A stretch of DNA of 64,000 nt from Pleodorina starrii (GCA_030267565.1 BRXU01000073.1:62001-126000); one strand, 5' to 3'; positions 1-9,070 are shown, counted from the stretch's first letter. Made by a program: numbers and translations. Notes: a model not told the origin generated them from the sequence alone.

Positions 1-1
1 T

Positions 2-145
2 CCGGGCGCCCATCACACCAGCCCGCCGCACGATCCGCAGCAATTCGCCGATTTCTGTGCGGCCATGATTGAACGATATGCGCCCCAACGGGTTAAGGCC
101 ATGCCGGAGGCCGTGCCGACGGCGATCCAGTCGACCCTGACCTGA
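2..145 (+). CDS. C-terminal end of an unidentified protein (partial, enters from the left edge)
   Basis: An open frame runs from the window edge to a TGA at 143-145 and gives 47 residues, including HDPQQFADFCAAMIERYAP. It stops 11 bases before the inositol-phosphate synthase start and is on the same strand, so it is probably the preceding gene of the same transcription unit. Too little is visible to assign a family. The DFxxAMxERYAP pattern is seen in some glycosidase-like proteins, but that is not a safe call. Confidence 0.5.
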   Translation, partial: PGAHHTSPPHDPQQFADFCAAMIERYAPQRVKAMPEAVPTAIQSTLT

Positions 146-156
146 AGGCCGCGCCC

Positions 157-1269
157 ATGAAAGATGCCCCACCGACGATCAACATCGCCATCATCGGGGT
201 CGGCAACTGCGCCAGTTCGCTGGTGCAGGGGCTGACGCATTACGCGGGGCGCAACGACGCCTCGGGGCTGATGCACCACAGCCTTGGGGGTTATCGCCCC
301 GGCGACATCCGCGTGGTCGCGGCCTGGGACATCGACGCGCGCAAGGTCGGCCGCGACGTGGCCAAGGCGATCTTCGCGCCCCCGAACTGCACCGTCGTCT
401 TTGCCTCCGAAGTGCCCGACACCGGGGCCGTGGTGCGCATGGGCCGCATACTGGACGGCGTGGCCGAGCACATGGCCGACCACCCGGCCGAACGCACCTT
501 CCTGCCCGCGGGCGAACCCGAACCCTCGCGCGAGGACGTGGTTGCCGCGCTGCGGGACGCGCAGGTGGACGTTCTGATGAACTACCTGCCCGTGGGCAGC
601 CAGCAGGCGACCGAATTCTATGCCGAATGCGCGCTCGAGGCGGGGGTGGCCTTCGTCAACAACATTCCGGTCTTCATCGCCTCGGACCCGGCCTGGGCGG
701 AACGCTTCGAAAAGGCCGGCGTGCCGATCATCGGCGACGATATCAAGGCCCAGCTGGGCGCGACCATCGTCCATCGCGTGCTGACCGACCTGTTTCACAA
801 GCGCGGCGTCAAGCTGTGCCGGACCTATCAGCTGAACACCGGCGGCAACACCGATTTCCTGAACATGGCGAACCGCAGCCGGCTGGTCAGCAAGAAGATT
901 TCCAAGACCGAGGCCGTCCAGGCGGTTGCCGCCGAACGGATCGCCGACGAAAACATCCATGTCGGCCCGTCGGACTATGTCGCCTGGCAGAACGACAACA
1001 AGGTCTGCTTCCTGCGGATGGAGGGCGAGTTGTTCGGCGGCGTGCCGATGAACCTGGAACTGCGCCTTTCGGTCGAGGACAGCCCGAACTCGGCCGGTGT
1101 CGCCATCGACATGATCCGCTGCGCGGCCATCGCGCGCGACCGGGGGCTGGCCGGCCCGGTGCTGGCGCCCGCCGCCTGGTTCTGCAAGCATCCGCCGCAG
1201 CAGATGACCGATGACGAGGCCTATGAGGCGGTCGAATCCTTCATCGCGGAAGGCGCACCCGCCCCGTGA
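157..1269 (+). CDS. ino1: myo-inositol-1-phosphate synthase
   Basis: NAD-dependent enzyme that converts glucose 6-phosphate to inositol 3-phosphate, the first step of inositol-based lipids, polysaccharides or osmolytes. The 370-residue protein has the N-terminal Rossmann motif IGVGNCASSL (about residues 13-22) and the family signature NTGGNTDFLNMANRSRL followed by conserved lysines (about 228-250). Its length fits the short prokaryotic class rather than the ~510-residue eukaryotic enzyme. The ATG at 157 starts directly at the conserved N-terminus. The last 49 bases overlap the convergent DUF1003 gene. Downstream dehydrogenases and sugar-modifying genes suggest that the inositol product is modified further. 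Confidence 0.9.
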   Translation: MKDAPPTINIAIIGVGNCASSLVQGLTHYAGRNDASGLMHHSLGGYRPGDIRVVAAWDIDARKVGRDVAKAIFAPPNCTVVFASEVPDTGAVVRMGRILDGVAEHMADHPAERTFLPAGEPEPSREDVVAALRDAQVDVLMNYLPVGSQQATEFYAECALEAGVAFVNNIPVFIASDPAWAERFEKAGVPIIGDDIKAQLGATIVHRVLTDLFHKRGVKLCRTYQLNTGGNTDFLNMANRSRLVSKKISKTEAVQAVAAERIADENIHVGPSDYVAWQNDNKVCFLRMEGELFGGVPMNLELRLSVEDSPNSAGVAIDMIRCAAIARDRGLAGPVLAPAAWFCKHPPQQMTDDEAYEAVESFIAEGAPAP

Positions 1270-1799
1270 CCGCCCGTCTTCGGATCGCCTTCACTGGACC
1301 CCAGCGCGTCCAGCACCTGGTCGGGATCGACGGTCTTTTCGACCTCGGCCACGGTGGCCTGGTCCAAGGGCACCTCGAGTCGCTCGGCGATGCGGTGGAT
1401 GACCTCGGCCAGCCGGGTCAGCTCATCCTCGGCCAGAAGGCCTACGTGCAGGTCCAGGTCGGCGCGCCGGTCGGCGGCCTCGGCCTGCCGGTTCTGGTTG
1501 ATCAGGACGAAGGTGGACAGGAAGATCGCCTCGACCGAGGCCTCCATCGCCAGCATGACGAAGGTCGGGTCCCAGGGTGTCACACCCGGTATCCAGCCCA
1601 GGTTGGCCACGATCCAGAAGCCGTAGACCACCAGATGCAGGACCACGAAGGTCATGGAGCCGGTAAAGGCCGTGATCCGGGCCGCGATCCGCGCGCCAAG
1701 CGGCGCGGCCGCAGCCTCGCGTCGGCGGCGTTCGGCCAGCCGCTCGATATTGGCGGCCAGCCGCGCGCTCATCTGGCTGCCGATTGCGTTCGTGTCCAT
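1221..1799 (-). CDS. DUF1003 membrane protein
   Basis: The 192-residue protein begins MDTNAIGSQM and has the typical DUF1003 core: two predicted membrane segments (FVVLHLVVYGFWIVANLGW and ASVEAIFLSTFVLINQNRQA) separated by a short loop with PWDPTFVMLAMEAS, then an acidic helical C-terminus. Function of the family is not established. It is convergent with the synthase gene and overlaps its 3' end by 49 bases, and is divergent from the dehydrogenase at 1874. The start at 1799 is chosen because the family begins a few residues before the conserved region; an open frame continues upstream without homology. Confidence 0.85.
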   Translation of the reverse strand: MDTNAIGSQMSARLAANIERLAERRRREAAAAPLGARIAARITAFTGSMTFVVLHLVVYGFWIVANLGWIPGVTPWDPTFVMLAMEASVEAIFLSTFVLINQNRQAEAADRRADLDLHVGLLAEDELTRLAEVIHRIAERLEVPLDQATVAEVEKTVDPDQVLDALGSSEGDPKTGGHGAGAPSAMKDSTAS

Positions 1800-1873
1800 G
1801 TCCCTTGCCCGCCCTTGTTCTGCCACCCCGGACAAAGCGGCGCCGCCCCCCATTCGGTTCCGAAAGGACAGCC

Positions 1874-2845
1874 ATGATCGAAGCCTCCCTGATGCGCGCC
1901 GCCATTCTGGACGGACCGCAGCGGTTTTCCCTGGCCAGGGTGCCGGTGCCCCGGCCCGGCCCGGGCGAGGTGCTGATCCGGCTGGAGGGCTGCGGCGTCT
2001 GCGCCTCGAACGTCGAGCCGTGGGAGGGCCAGCCCTGGTCCACCTGGCCCGGCGCGCCCGGCGGCATGGGGCACGAGGGCTGGGGCCGGATCGCGGCCCT
2101 GGGCGAGGGGGTCGGGGGCCTGTCCGTCGGGGACCGCGTGACCGCGCTGACCGAACGATCCTATGCCGAATACGACACGGCCCCCGCCGCGATGGTGGTG
2201 CCGCTGCCCGCCAGCCTGGACGGGATGCCGGTTCCGGGCGAACCTGTGGCCTGCGCGCTGAACATCTTCGCGCGCTCGGACATCCGCGCCGGCCAGACGG
2301 TGGCGATCGTCGGCATCGGCTTTCTGGGCGCGATCCTGACCCGGCTGGCAACGGATGCGGGCGCGCGCGTGATCGCCGTCTCGCGCCGGGCCGAGACGCT
2401 GGACCTGGCCCGCAGGATGGGCGCTGCGGAAACCATCCCCATGGACGACCACTGGCGCATCATCGAGGACGTGAAGCGCCTGACCGACGCGCACATGGCC
2501 CAGCGGGTGATCGAATGCGTGGGCAAGCAATGGCCGCTGGATCTGGCCGGGGACCTGGTGGCCGAGGGCGGGCGTCTGGTGATCGCGGGCTATCACCAGG
2601 ACGGGCCGCGGCAGGTGAACATGCAGATGTGGAACTGGAAGGGCATCGACATCGCCAGCGCGCATGAACGCGACGCGGCTGTGCGCGTGGCGGGGCTGCG
2701 GGCGGCGGTGGATGCGCTGGCCCAGGGGCGGCTGGACCTTGGCCCGCTGCTGACCGGCTCCTATCCGCTGGAGGATCTGGGCGAGGCCCTGGCTGCGACC
2801 CGCGACAAGCCCGGCGGCTTCGTCAAGGCCTGGGTGGCGCTGTGA
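1874..2845 (+). CDS. Zinc-type alcohol/polyol dehydrogenase (MDR family)
   Basis: The 323-residue medium-chain dehydrogenase/reductase has an N-terminal GroES-like domain (PGPGEVLIRLEGCGVCASN), a GHEGWGRI metal-binding segment, and a Rossmann domain with VAIVGIGFLGAILTRLA (about residues 138-154). The Cys of GCGVC and the His of GHE are the expected catalytic-zinc ligands. The four-Cys structural zinc loop is not evident, as in several sugar-dehydrogenase subfamilies. The ATG at 1874 follows a good ribosome-binding site (GAAAGGACAGCC). Its TGA overlaps the next GTG start, so the two are translationally coupled. Substrate is unknown; context suggests a cyclitol or sugar intermediate. Confidence 0.85.
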   Translation: MIEASLMRAAILDGPQRFSLARVPVPRPGPGEVLIRLEGCGVCASNVEPWEGQPWSTWPGAPGGMGHEGWGRIAALGEGVGGLSVGDRVTALTERSYAEYDTAPAAMVVPLPASLDGMPVPGEPVACALNIFARSDIRAGQTVAIVGIGFLGAILTRLATDAGARVIAVSRRAETLDLARRMGAAETIPMDDHWRIIEDVKRLTDAHMAQRVIECVGKQWPLDLAGDLVAEGGRLVIAGYHQDGPRQVNMQMWNWKGIDIASAHERDAAVRVAGLRAAVDALAQGRLDLGPLLTGSYPLEDLGEALAATRDKPGGFVKAWVAL

Positions 2846-3825
2846 GGCCGCGCCTGGGCTTTCTGGGCACCGGGTGGATCGGGCGGCACCGGATGGCGGC
2901 CCTGGCCGCCAGCGGCCTGGCCGAGATCGTCGCGGTGGCCGAGCCCGACGATGCCTGCGCCGCCGAGGCGCTGGCGCTTGCGCCCGATGCCCGTCGGGCG
3001 GACGGACTTGACGCGCTGCTGGCCGCCGACATCGACGCCGTGGTCATCGCCACCCCAAGCGCGGCCCATGCGGACCAATCCATCGCCGCGCTGAACGCGG
3101 GCAAGGCGGTGTTCTGCCAGAAGCCCCTGGGCCGCACCGGACCCGAGGTGGCCGAGGTGGTCGCGGCCGCCCGCCGCGCCGACCGGCTGCTGGGCGTCGA
3201 TCTGTCCTATCGCCACACCGCCGCCATGGCCGCGATCCGCCCGCTGCTGGACGCGGGCAGCCTGGGCCATGTCTTCGGGGTTGACGTGACCTTCCACAAC
3301 GCCTGGGGCCCGGACAAGCCCTGGTTCTATGACCCGCAGCTGTCAGGCGGCGGCTGCGTGGTCGACCTGGGCGTCCACCTGATCGACCTGGCGCTGTGGT
3401 CGCTGGGCTGGCCCGAGGTCGCGGGCGTCGAAAGCCGGCTTTACGCCAAGGGCGCGCCGCTGGCCGATCCGGCGCGGCAGGTCGAGGATTACGCCACAGC
3501 CACGCTGGATCTGGCGGGCGGCACGGTCGTCCGCCTCGCCTGCTCCTGGGGCCTTCAGGCGGGGCGCGAGGCGGTGATCGCGGCCGAGTTCTTCGGCACC
3601 GAAGGCGGGGCATCCCTGCGCAACGTCAATGGCTCGTTCTACGATCTGCGGGCCGAACGGCATCATCACATCCGCGCCGAGCCCCTGGCCGGGCCGCCCG
3701 ACGACTGGGGCGGGCGCGCGGCGGTGGACTGGCTGGCGCGGCTGGCATCGGGGGCGCGCTTCGACGATGACGCGCGGCATCTGGTCACCGTCGCGCGGGC
3801 GATCGACCGGATCTATGGGCGATAG
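2842..3825 (+). CDS. Gfo/Idh/MocA-family oxidoreductase
   Basis: The 327-residue NAD(P)-dependent sugar or cyclitol oxidoreductase has the N-terminal motif LGFLGTGWIGRHRMAAL, the family's nucleotide motif, and the conserved EKP-type motif, here as QKPLGRT (about residues 93-99). The C-terminal half has the GGGCVVDLGVHLIDLALW segment, with the catalytic Asp and His of the family. It starts with GTG overlapping the preceding stop (GTGA), and its own stop abuts the next ATG. With an inositol-phosphate synthase upstream, an inositol-dehydrogenase-like role is plausible but inferred. Confidence 0.87.
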   Translation: MRPRLGFLGTGWIGRHRMAALAASGLAEIVAVAEPDDACAAEALALAPDARRADGLDALLAADIDAVVIATPSAAHADQSIAALNAGKAVFCQKPLGRTGPEVAEVVAAARRADRLLGVDLSYRHTAAMAAIRPLLDAGSLGHVFGVDVTFHNAWGPDKPWFYDPQLSGGGCVVDLGVHLIDLALWSLGWPEVAGVESRLYAKGAPLADPARQVEDYATATLDLAGGTVVRLACSWGLQAGREAVIAAEFFGTEGGASLRNVNGSFYDLRAERHHHIRAEPLAGPPDDWGGRAAVDWLARLASGARFDDDARHLVTVARAIDRIYGR

Positions 3826-4881
3826 ATGCGCGTCGGGGTGCTGACCTTTCACCGCTGCATCAACTATGGCAGCTACTGGCAGGCCCGCTGCCTGGTCGAG
3901 GCCATCTCCGCGCGCGGCCACAAGGCGGTCCTGCTGGATCATCAGTCGCGGGACGTGACCTCGCGCGAATGGCACTATGCCTTCCAGCCGCTGACGCCGG
4001 ACCGATCCTCGCGCGCCGACGTGGCGCAATATGGCCGCAAGCTGCGCAAGTTCGTACAGGCGTTCGAGGCGCTGCCGCTCTCCGCGCCCTTCGACCTGGA
4101 TGATCCCGCTGCGATGCCGCCGGTGGATCTGGCGGTGATCGGCAGCGACGAGGTGCTGAACCTCAGCCATCCCTGGTATGGCGGCAAGCCGATCTTCTGG
4201 GGCGAGGGGCTGGCCGCCCCGCGCGTCGTCACCTATGCCGCCAGCTTCGGCAATTATGCCGCCGACTTCATCGAGCCGCAATGGGCGGAACGCCTGCGTG
4301 CGCTGGATGCGGTCTCGGTGCGCGACGCCAACAGCTTCGGGCTGGTGGCGGGGGTCCTGGGGCGCGAACCGGCGATGGTGCTGGACCCGGTGCTGCTGAA
4401 CCCGCCCAAGGTTCAGCCGGCAGAGGAGTCGCCCTATGTGCTGGTCTATGGCCACCACATCCCCGACTGGTTCGCGGATCGCGTGCAGGCTGCCGCCCGC
4501 GCGCGGGGCCTGCGCATGGTCAGCGTCGGCTATCGCAACGACTGGGCCGACGAACAACGGCTGGATGCCGGGCCGCAGGACTTCGCGGCGCTGATGGCGG
4601 GCGCGCGGGCGGTCGCCACCACCTATTTTCACGGCTGCTGCTTTGCGCTGCTGAACGGCAAGCCGCTGGCCTGCGCGCCCTCGGATTACCGCTGGACCAA
4701 GGTGCGCGACCTGACCGCGCTGCTGGGCGCCGAACGCCACCTGACTTTCGAGGATCGCGACCCCGCCGACATCGCCGCGCTGCTGGCCGAGCCGGTTTCC
4801 GATGCGATCCACGCCCGCATCGCCGCGTTGCGCGCGCAATCGGCGGCCTGGCTGGACGCGGCGCTTGCGGGGCGGGCATGA
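3826..4881 (+). CDS. Polysaccharide pyruvyl transferase family protein
   Basis: The 351-residue protein opens with VGVLTFHRCINYGSYWQA, the N-terminal motif of the polysaccharide pyruvyl transferase fold (CsaB/WcaK-like), and carries VIGSDEVLNLSHPWYGG, VVTYAASFGN, VSVRDANSFGLV and the late motif TTYFHGCCFALL. These enzymes add ketal-linked pyruvate, or act like glycosyltransferases, on cell-surface glycans. It starts immediately after the preceding stop and overlaps the following gene by four bases (ATGA). The pairing with an FrhB-like protein is common in exopolysaccharide clusters. Acceptor unknown. Confidence 0.85.
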   Translation: MRVGVLTFHRCINYGSYWQARCLVEAISARGHKAVLLDHQSRDVTSREWHYAFQPLTPDRSSRADVAQYGRKLRKFVQAFEALPLSAPFDLDDPAAMPPVDLAVIGSDEVLNLSHPWYGGKPIFWGEGLAAPRVVTYAASFGNYAADFIEPQWAERLRALDAVSVRDANSFGLVAGVLGREPAMVLDPVLLNPPKVQPAEESPYVLVYGHHIPDWFADRVQAAARARGLRMVSVGYRNDWADEQRLDAGPQDFAALMAGARAVATTYFHGCCFALLNGKPLACAPSDYRWTKVRDLTALLGAERHLTFEDRDPADIAALLAEPVSDAIHARIAALRAQSAAWLDAALAGRA

Positions 4882-6263
4882 GCCGCGCGCTCAGCCCCGC
4901 GCAGATCGTCGCCTCGGATCTGTGCATCGGCTGCGGGGTCTGCGCCTCGGGCGGCGAGGCGGGGATGGCGTGGGATGCGTATGGCCAGTTGAAACCGTAC
5001 GGCCCCGCCACCCGGCGGCAGACCGAGGCTTTCGCCGCGCTCTGCCCGTTTTCGCCTTTCGCGGCGAACGAGGACCAGATCGCCGCCGCCCGCTTTCCCG
5101 ACGCGCCGCAGCACGACGCCCGCCTCGGCCGCCATATCAGCTGCCATGTCGGCGCCGTGGCCGAGCCGCCCTTCCGACAGCGCGGCAGCTCCGGCGGCAT
5201 GGTCACATGGGTCGCCGCCGAACTGATGCGGCAGGGCCAGATCGACGGCGTGCTGCATGTCCATCCCGGCGCGCCGGGCCAGCCCTTCTTCGGCTATCGC
5301 ATCAGCCGGTCGGAACAGGAACTGCTGGCGGGCGCCCGATCGCGCTATCACCCGATCCATCTGGCCGAGGTGCTGAGGGAAGTCCGCGCCATGCCGGGCC
5401 GCTATGCGGTGGTGGGCATTCCCTGTTTCATCAAGGCCGTGCATCTGGCCCGCGCGCAGGATCCGGTGCTGGCGGACCGGATCACCCACATGCTGGGCCT
5501 GTTCTGCGGCCATATGAAAAGCGCGCGCTTCGTCGACAGCTTCGCCTGGCAGCTTGGCGCCGATCCGGCCCGCGTCCGGGCGGTCGAATACCGGCTGAAG
5601 GACGCGAACCGCCCGGCCAACTGGTACACCGCGCATCTGACGCTGGAGGATGGCGACACGGTGCAGAAGGACTGGTTCCACCTGGCCGACGGCGACTGGG
5701 GCGCGGGCTATTTCCAGAACCCGGCCTGCAATTTCTGCGACGACGTGGTGGCGGAGACCGCCGATGTCAGCTTCGGCGATGCCTGGGTGGAGCCCTATTC
5801 CCAGGACGGCCGGGGCACCAATGTGGTGGTCGTCCGCGCCCCCCTGATCCAGCGCCTGATCGACGAGGCCCGCGCCGAGGGTCGGCTGGCGCTGGACCAG
5901 GTCGATGCCGATTTCGTGGCCGAGACGCAGGCGGCGGGGTTCCGGCAGCGGCGCGAGGGGCTGGCCTATCGCCTGACCTGGGCGAAACGCGGCATTCGCC
6001 CCGTCAAGCGCGTGGCGCCGCAGGCCGCCGGGATCGGCTGGCGCCGCAAGCTGGTCTATCGCACCCGCGCCGCGATCAGCCGCGGCTCGCACCGGATGGC
6101 GCGGCTGGCGGCGATCACGGGCCGCCCGCAGATCTATGTCGGGTGGGCGCGGCGGGCCTATGCGCTTTATGAGGCGCTGACCTATCACCGGGGGCGGCTT
6201 GCCCCGATCCTCGACCGGATCGAGCGGATAACAAAGCCGCGCGGCGGCGGACGCGGTTCCTAG
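4878..6263 (+). CDS. Coenzyme F420 hydrogenase/dehydrogenase beta-subunit-like iron-sulfur protein (FrhB family)
   Basis: The 461-residue protein begins with a ferredoxin-like cysteine cluster (CIGCGVCASGGEAGM, about residues 16-30, plus FAALCPFSPF). The FrhB N- and C-terminal domains follow, with RGSSGGMVTWVA, GIPCFIKAVHLA, GLFCGHMKS and NPACNFCDDVVAETADVSFGDAW, so further Cys ligands are present. Members bind [4Fe-4S] and flavin. In polysaccharide clusters they accompany pyruvyl transferases and are thought to act as reductases, though the substrate is undefined. It starts at an ATG overlapping the previous stop and ends the unit. The C-terminal 80 residues are basic. Confidence 0.83.
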   Translation: MSRALSPAQIVASDLCIGCGVCASGGEAGMAWDAYGQLKPYGPATRRQTEAFAALCPFSPFAANEDQIAAARFPDAPQHDARLGRHISCHVGAVAEPPFRQRGSSGGMVTWVAAELMRQGQIDGVLHVHPGAPGQPFFGYRISRSEQELLAGARSRYHPIHLAEVLREVRAMPGRYAVVGIPCFIKAVHLARAQDPVLADRITHMLGLFCGHMKSARFVDSFAWQLGADPARVRAVEYRLKDANRPANWYTAHLTLEDGDTVQKDWFHLADGDWGAGYFQNPACNFCDDVVAETADVSFGDAWVEPYSQDGRGTNVVVVRAPLIQRLIDEARAEGRLALDQVDADFVAETQAAGFRQRREGLAYRLTWAKRGIRPVKRVAPQAAGIGWRRKLVYRTRAAISRGSHRMARLAAITGRPQIYVGWARRAYALYEALTYHRGRLAPILDRIERITKPRGGGRGS

Positions 6264-6343
6264 CCTCTCCTGGCATCATAATACCTTAGTAATCCGCATT
6301 ATGTCACCACCATGACCGGGGCGGAGGCTCAAGCGCGCGGCCG

Positions 6344-7090
6344 TCATCCCAGACGATCTGTCGAGCGGTCGCCCGGCACCCGCGCCGTCCCGCTTTCATC
6401 CTTCAGCGCGACGCCCGTGGCGCCGATGCGCTGCGCGGCGGCCACCAGCCAGGCCAGGCGGTCGGCGGCTTCCTCGTGCGACAGCCCGCCGCGCAGGTGG
6501 ATGTTCGACACGCAGTTGCGCGCGCTGTCGCGCAGGCCGGGGCGCGGCGCCAGCGTCAGATAGGCGCCCAGCCTGTCGGCGACCGACAGGCCCGGACGCT
6601 CTCCGATCAGGACCAGCACCATGCGCGCCCCCAGCGCCAGGCCGATGGGATCGCCGATGGCGACGCGGCCGCCGCGTACCAGCACCACCGGCTGCGCGGC
6701 CAGCTCGGGCAGGTGCCGCGACAGCGCCGCGACCAGGCCCGGCGCCTGCGCCGCGACCGCCGGCGCCGACAACCCGTCGCAGATGACCAGCGCCAGCGCG
6801 CAGTCCAGGCGCGGCAGGTCGGTGCCCGGCGCCAGCTGCCGGCCCAGGTCGGGGCGGCGCAGATAGGTGGCGCGCTCGGGGGCGCGGCTGTCCACGCACA
6901 GGCAGGGGCGCGGCGCCAGCGCATCCGCCAGCGCCGCGCGGTCCAGCGGCGCGTGGATGGCGTCGCGGGCGGCGGCGTGGTCCTCTTGAAAGGCCAGCAG
7001 CGCCGGCAGGGACAGCGGGCGCACGGCCGCGTCCAGCCGCACCCGCGCGGGCGTCAGGCGGCGCAGGCGGGCGAAATCGGGCGCGCTCAT
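6344..7090 (-). CDS. eutC: Ethanolamine ammonia-lyase small subunit
   Basis: Small subunit of the adenosylcobalamin-dependent lyase that splits ethanolamine into acetaldehyde and ammonia. The 248-residue protein contains [41 protein letters not shown] and [15 protein letters not shown], all characteristic of EutC, and [18 protein letters not shown] near the end. It looks intact. Its start overlaps the last codons of eutB (ATGA overlap at 7087-7090), the normal EutBC order. Because eutB is broken, this subunit probably has no local partner and may be non-functional in practice. Confidence 0.9.
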   Translation of the reverse strand: MSAPDFARLRRLTPARVRLDAAVRPLSLPALLAFQEDHAAARDAIHAPLDRAALADALAPRPCLCVDSRAPERATYLRRPDLGRQLAPGTDLPRLDCALALVICDGLSAPAVAAQAPGLVAALSRHLPELAAQPVVLVRGGRVAIGDPIGLALGARMVLVLIGERPGLSVADRLGAYLTLAPRPGLRDSARNCVSNIHLRGGLSHEEAADRLAWLVAAAQRIGATGVALKDESGTARVPGDRSTDRLG

Positions 7091-7920
7091 GCCGGCAGCC
7101 CCAGGCGCCGGGCCAGGGCGGCCGCGTCCGGCAGCATGGCCGCCCCCTGCCCCGCCAGCCCGTACTCGGCCAGCCAGCGCGCGAATTCGGGCGCAGGCCG
7201 CAGGCCGGTCACCTCGCGCAGATAGGCGATGTCCTCGAAGGCAAGGCTCTGATAGCCCAGCATCACGTCGTCCGCGCCCGGCACGGTGATGACGAAACTG
7301 ACGCCGGCCTGCGCCAGCAGCGTCGCCAGGTTGTCCATGTCGTCCTGGTCGGCCTCGACATGGTTGGTATAGCAGACATCGACCCCCATCGGCAGGCCCA
7401 GGAGCTTGCCGCAGAAGTGATCCTCCAGCCCGGCGCGGGTGATCTGCTTGCCGTCATACAGGTATTCCGGCCCGATGAAGCCCACGACCGTGTTGACCAG
7501 CAGCGGGTCGAAGGCGCGGGCGACGGCATAGGCCCGCACCTCGATCGTCTGCTGGTCGACGCCGTGATGGGCCTCGGCCGACAGGGCCGCGCCCTGCCCG
7601 GTCTCGAAATACAGGCAGTTCTGCCCCACGGTGCCGCGCGCCGCCGCCAGCCCCGCCTGATGCGCCTCGGCCAGGACCGAGAGCGAGACGCCGAAACCCG
7701 CGTTCGCGGCCTCGGTGCCGGCGACGGACTGAAAGATCAGGTCCACCGGCGCGCCGCGCTCCAGCAGCGCCAGCGCATTCGTCACATGCGTCAGCACGCA
7801 GCTTTGCGTCGGGATGGCAAAGGCCTGCCGCATCTCGTCCAGCGCCACCAGAAGCGCCTGGCAGTTCGCCAGATTGTCCGACGCCGGGTTGATGCCGATC
7901 ACCGCATCGCCCGCGCCGTG
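7087..7920 (-). pseudogene. eutB: Ethanolamine ammonia-lyase large subunit, 5'-truncated
   Basis: Only the C-terminal ~278 residues of the ~455-residue EutB are present. Recognisable homology starts at GAGDAVIGINPASDN and runs through [45 protein letters not shown] and [13 protein letters not shown] to the normal C-terminus. The frame stays open upstream but no longer reads as EutB. Instead the opposite strand reads as an IclR regulator from about 7922. The N-terminal half of the barrel is therefore missing and the gene cannot make a full catalytic subunit. A sharp break within a few bases is what an inversion or deletion junction would leave. Confidence 0.85.
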
Positions 7921-8320
7921 CCCGCTGCGGGTCGCGCGCACGGTGATCGGCCCGCATCTGGGCCTGCACCAATGTCCCCCCGGCCTGCTGCATCTGGCCG
8001 CCTTCAGCCATGCCCGGCTCGAGGCGTGGCTGGATCGCAACGCCTGCCCCGGCGGGCCGGTGGCGTCGCGGTCGCGCTTTCGCAGCGACCTGACCGGCTT
8101 TGCGGCCGAAGGCTTCGCCCTGGGCCCGGTCGGCGACGACCAGGACCTGACCTGCCTTGCCGCGCAGGTGCATGACCACGCCGGTCGCCCGGTCGCGGTG
8201 CTGTCGATGACGGTTCCGACCAGCCGCCACGACTGCCAGCCGCGCGCCTTCCGCAATGTCGCGGCCGAGGCGGCGCGCAGCATCTCGGCCCGTCTGGGAT
8301 ATGGCGGACGCGATTCCTGA
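7921..8320 (+). pseudogene. IclR-family transcriptional regulator, 3' half only
   Basis: The plus strand from about 7921 to the TGA at 8318-8320 reads as the effector-binding half of an IclR regulator: LRVARTVIGPHLGLH, a segment in the position of the family's small-molecule pocket, then GFALGPVGDDQDLTCLAAQVH and GRPVAVLSMTVPTSRH, and a final helix NVAAEAARSISARLGY. The N-terminal winged helix is absent, and upstream in the same frame the DNA is antisense eutB. It is a truncated gene sharing its breakpoint with eutB. Confidence 0.75.
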
Positions 8321-8571
8321 ACCTTTTCGGTATCGCATCATACCGCCGGGCTTATCGCCTTGGCGGCCCCGGATGTGCCAGCCTGCGCCCTGTCGAACAA
8401 AGCGACCGCGCATCCCCGCAACAGGGGCCGGCAGCAGCCGGACCGCGCGTCGAGGAGGAGGAAAAGAATGCTGCGGCGGGTATGTCATGATACTGTCCGC
8501 GGCCTTGTCCGGCATTCCCCGGTTTTGCGACCTGTCATAAGGCCATGACGCGCGACTAGGAGGAACTGCCC

Positions 8572-8745
8572 ATGTCATCACCTATCATCCAACACCCTGG
8601 GCTTCATGGCGGCGCTGGCGCCGCCTTAGCCGACGACAGGCCCGACATCCTGGTGGTGCTTGCCGACAGCCTCGGCTTTTCCAGCATCGGCCCATTCGGG
8701 GGGGGCGAGATCAGCACCCCCGATGCTGGACCCCAAGTTCGACGA
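8572..8745 (+). pseudogene. Sulfatase N-terminal remnant
   Basis: A strong ribosome-binding site (AGGAGGAACTGCCC) precedes an ATG at 8572. Residues 21-50 read RPDILVVLADSLGFSSIGPFGGGEISTPD, matching the RPNILxxxADDLG...FGGE...TPN start of arylsulfatases (the string is shown only in part: RPDILVVLADSLGF). One of the paired metal-binding aspartates is a serine here. Homology ends at about 8720-8745, where an IS110 fragment on the other strand begins. The active-site Cys/Ser motif CxPSR is absent. This is a dead fragment. Confidence 0.6.
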
Positions 8746-8850
8746 GGTGCCGGTGCGGCACCGTCCCCGGTGGCGAACCTCGCCATCGCGTTTGCCCTGC
8801 GCAACCGCAACTGAAATCGTCGCCTTGTCGACATCCAGCCCGGTGAACAT
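8745..8850 (-). pseudogene. IS110-family transposase, N-terminal remnant
   Basis: On the minus strand from 8850 the frame reads MFTGLDVDKATISVAVAQG, the DEDD-type N-terminus of IS110 transposases (GLDVxKxxI). After GEVRHR a one-base shift is needed to continue into GTVPHR. The match then ends at the sulfatase remnant. Only about 35 codons survive, so it is an insertion-sequence scar. A second unrelated IS110 fragment lies near 52.7-53.0 kb. Confidence 0.6.
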
Positions 8851-9070
8851 GTCATCCTGAATTCGGTCTCTTCCTGAGGCTCGGGGCCAGCCAATCTGGC
8901 GCAACTATCGCACGGAGAATGCCGCGGGAGAGGTCACAGACACAGTCAACTCGCATCGCCACCAGGGGGGCTAAGGGGCATTCGCGTTGAACCACGAAAC
9001 CATTCCGGCAAGTTGTCCTGCACCACGGCCCACGGCCGCCCGCGCATCGGGCAAATTCTGAGCCTTGCGG

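Noticed and set aside
8305..8571. Small open frames between the IclR remnant and the sulfatase remnant (for example plus 8360-8548).
   Set aside because: No family motif, overlapping alternatives on both strands, and the stretch sits between two truncated genes.
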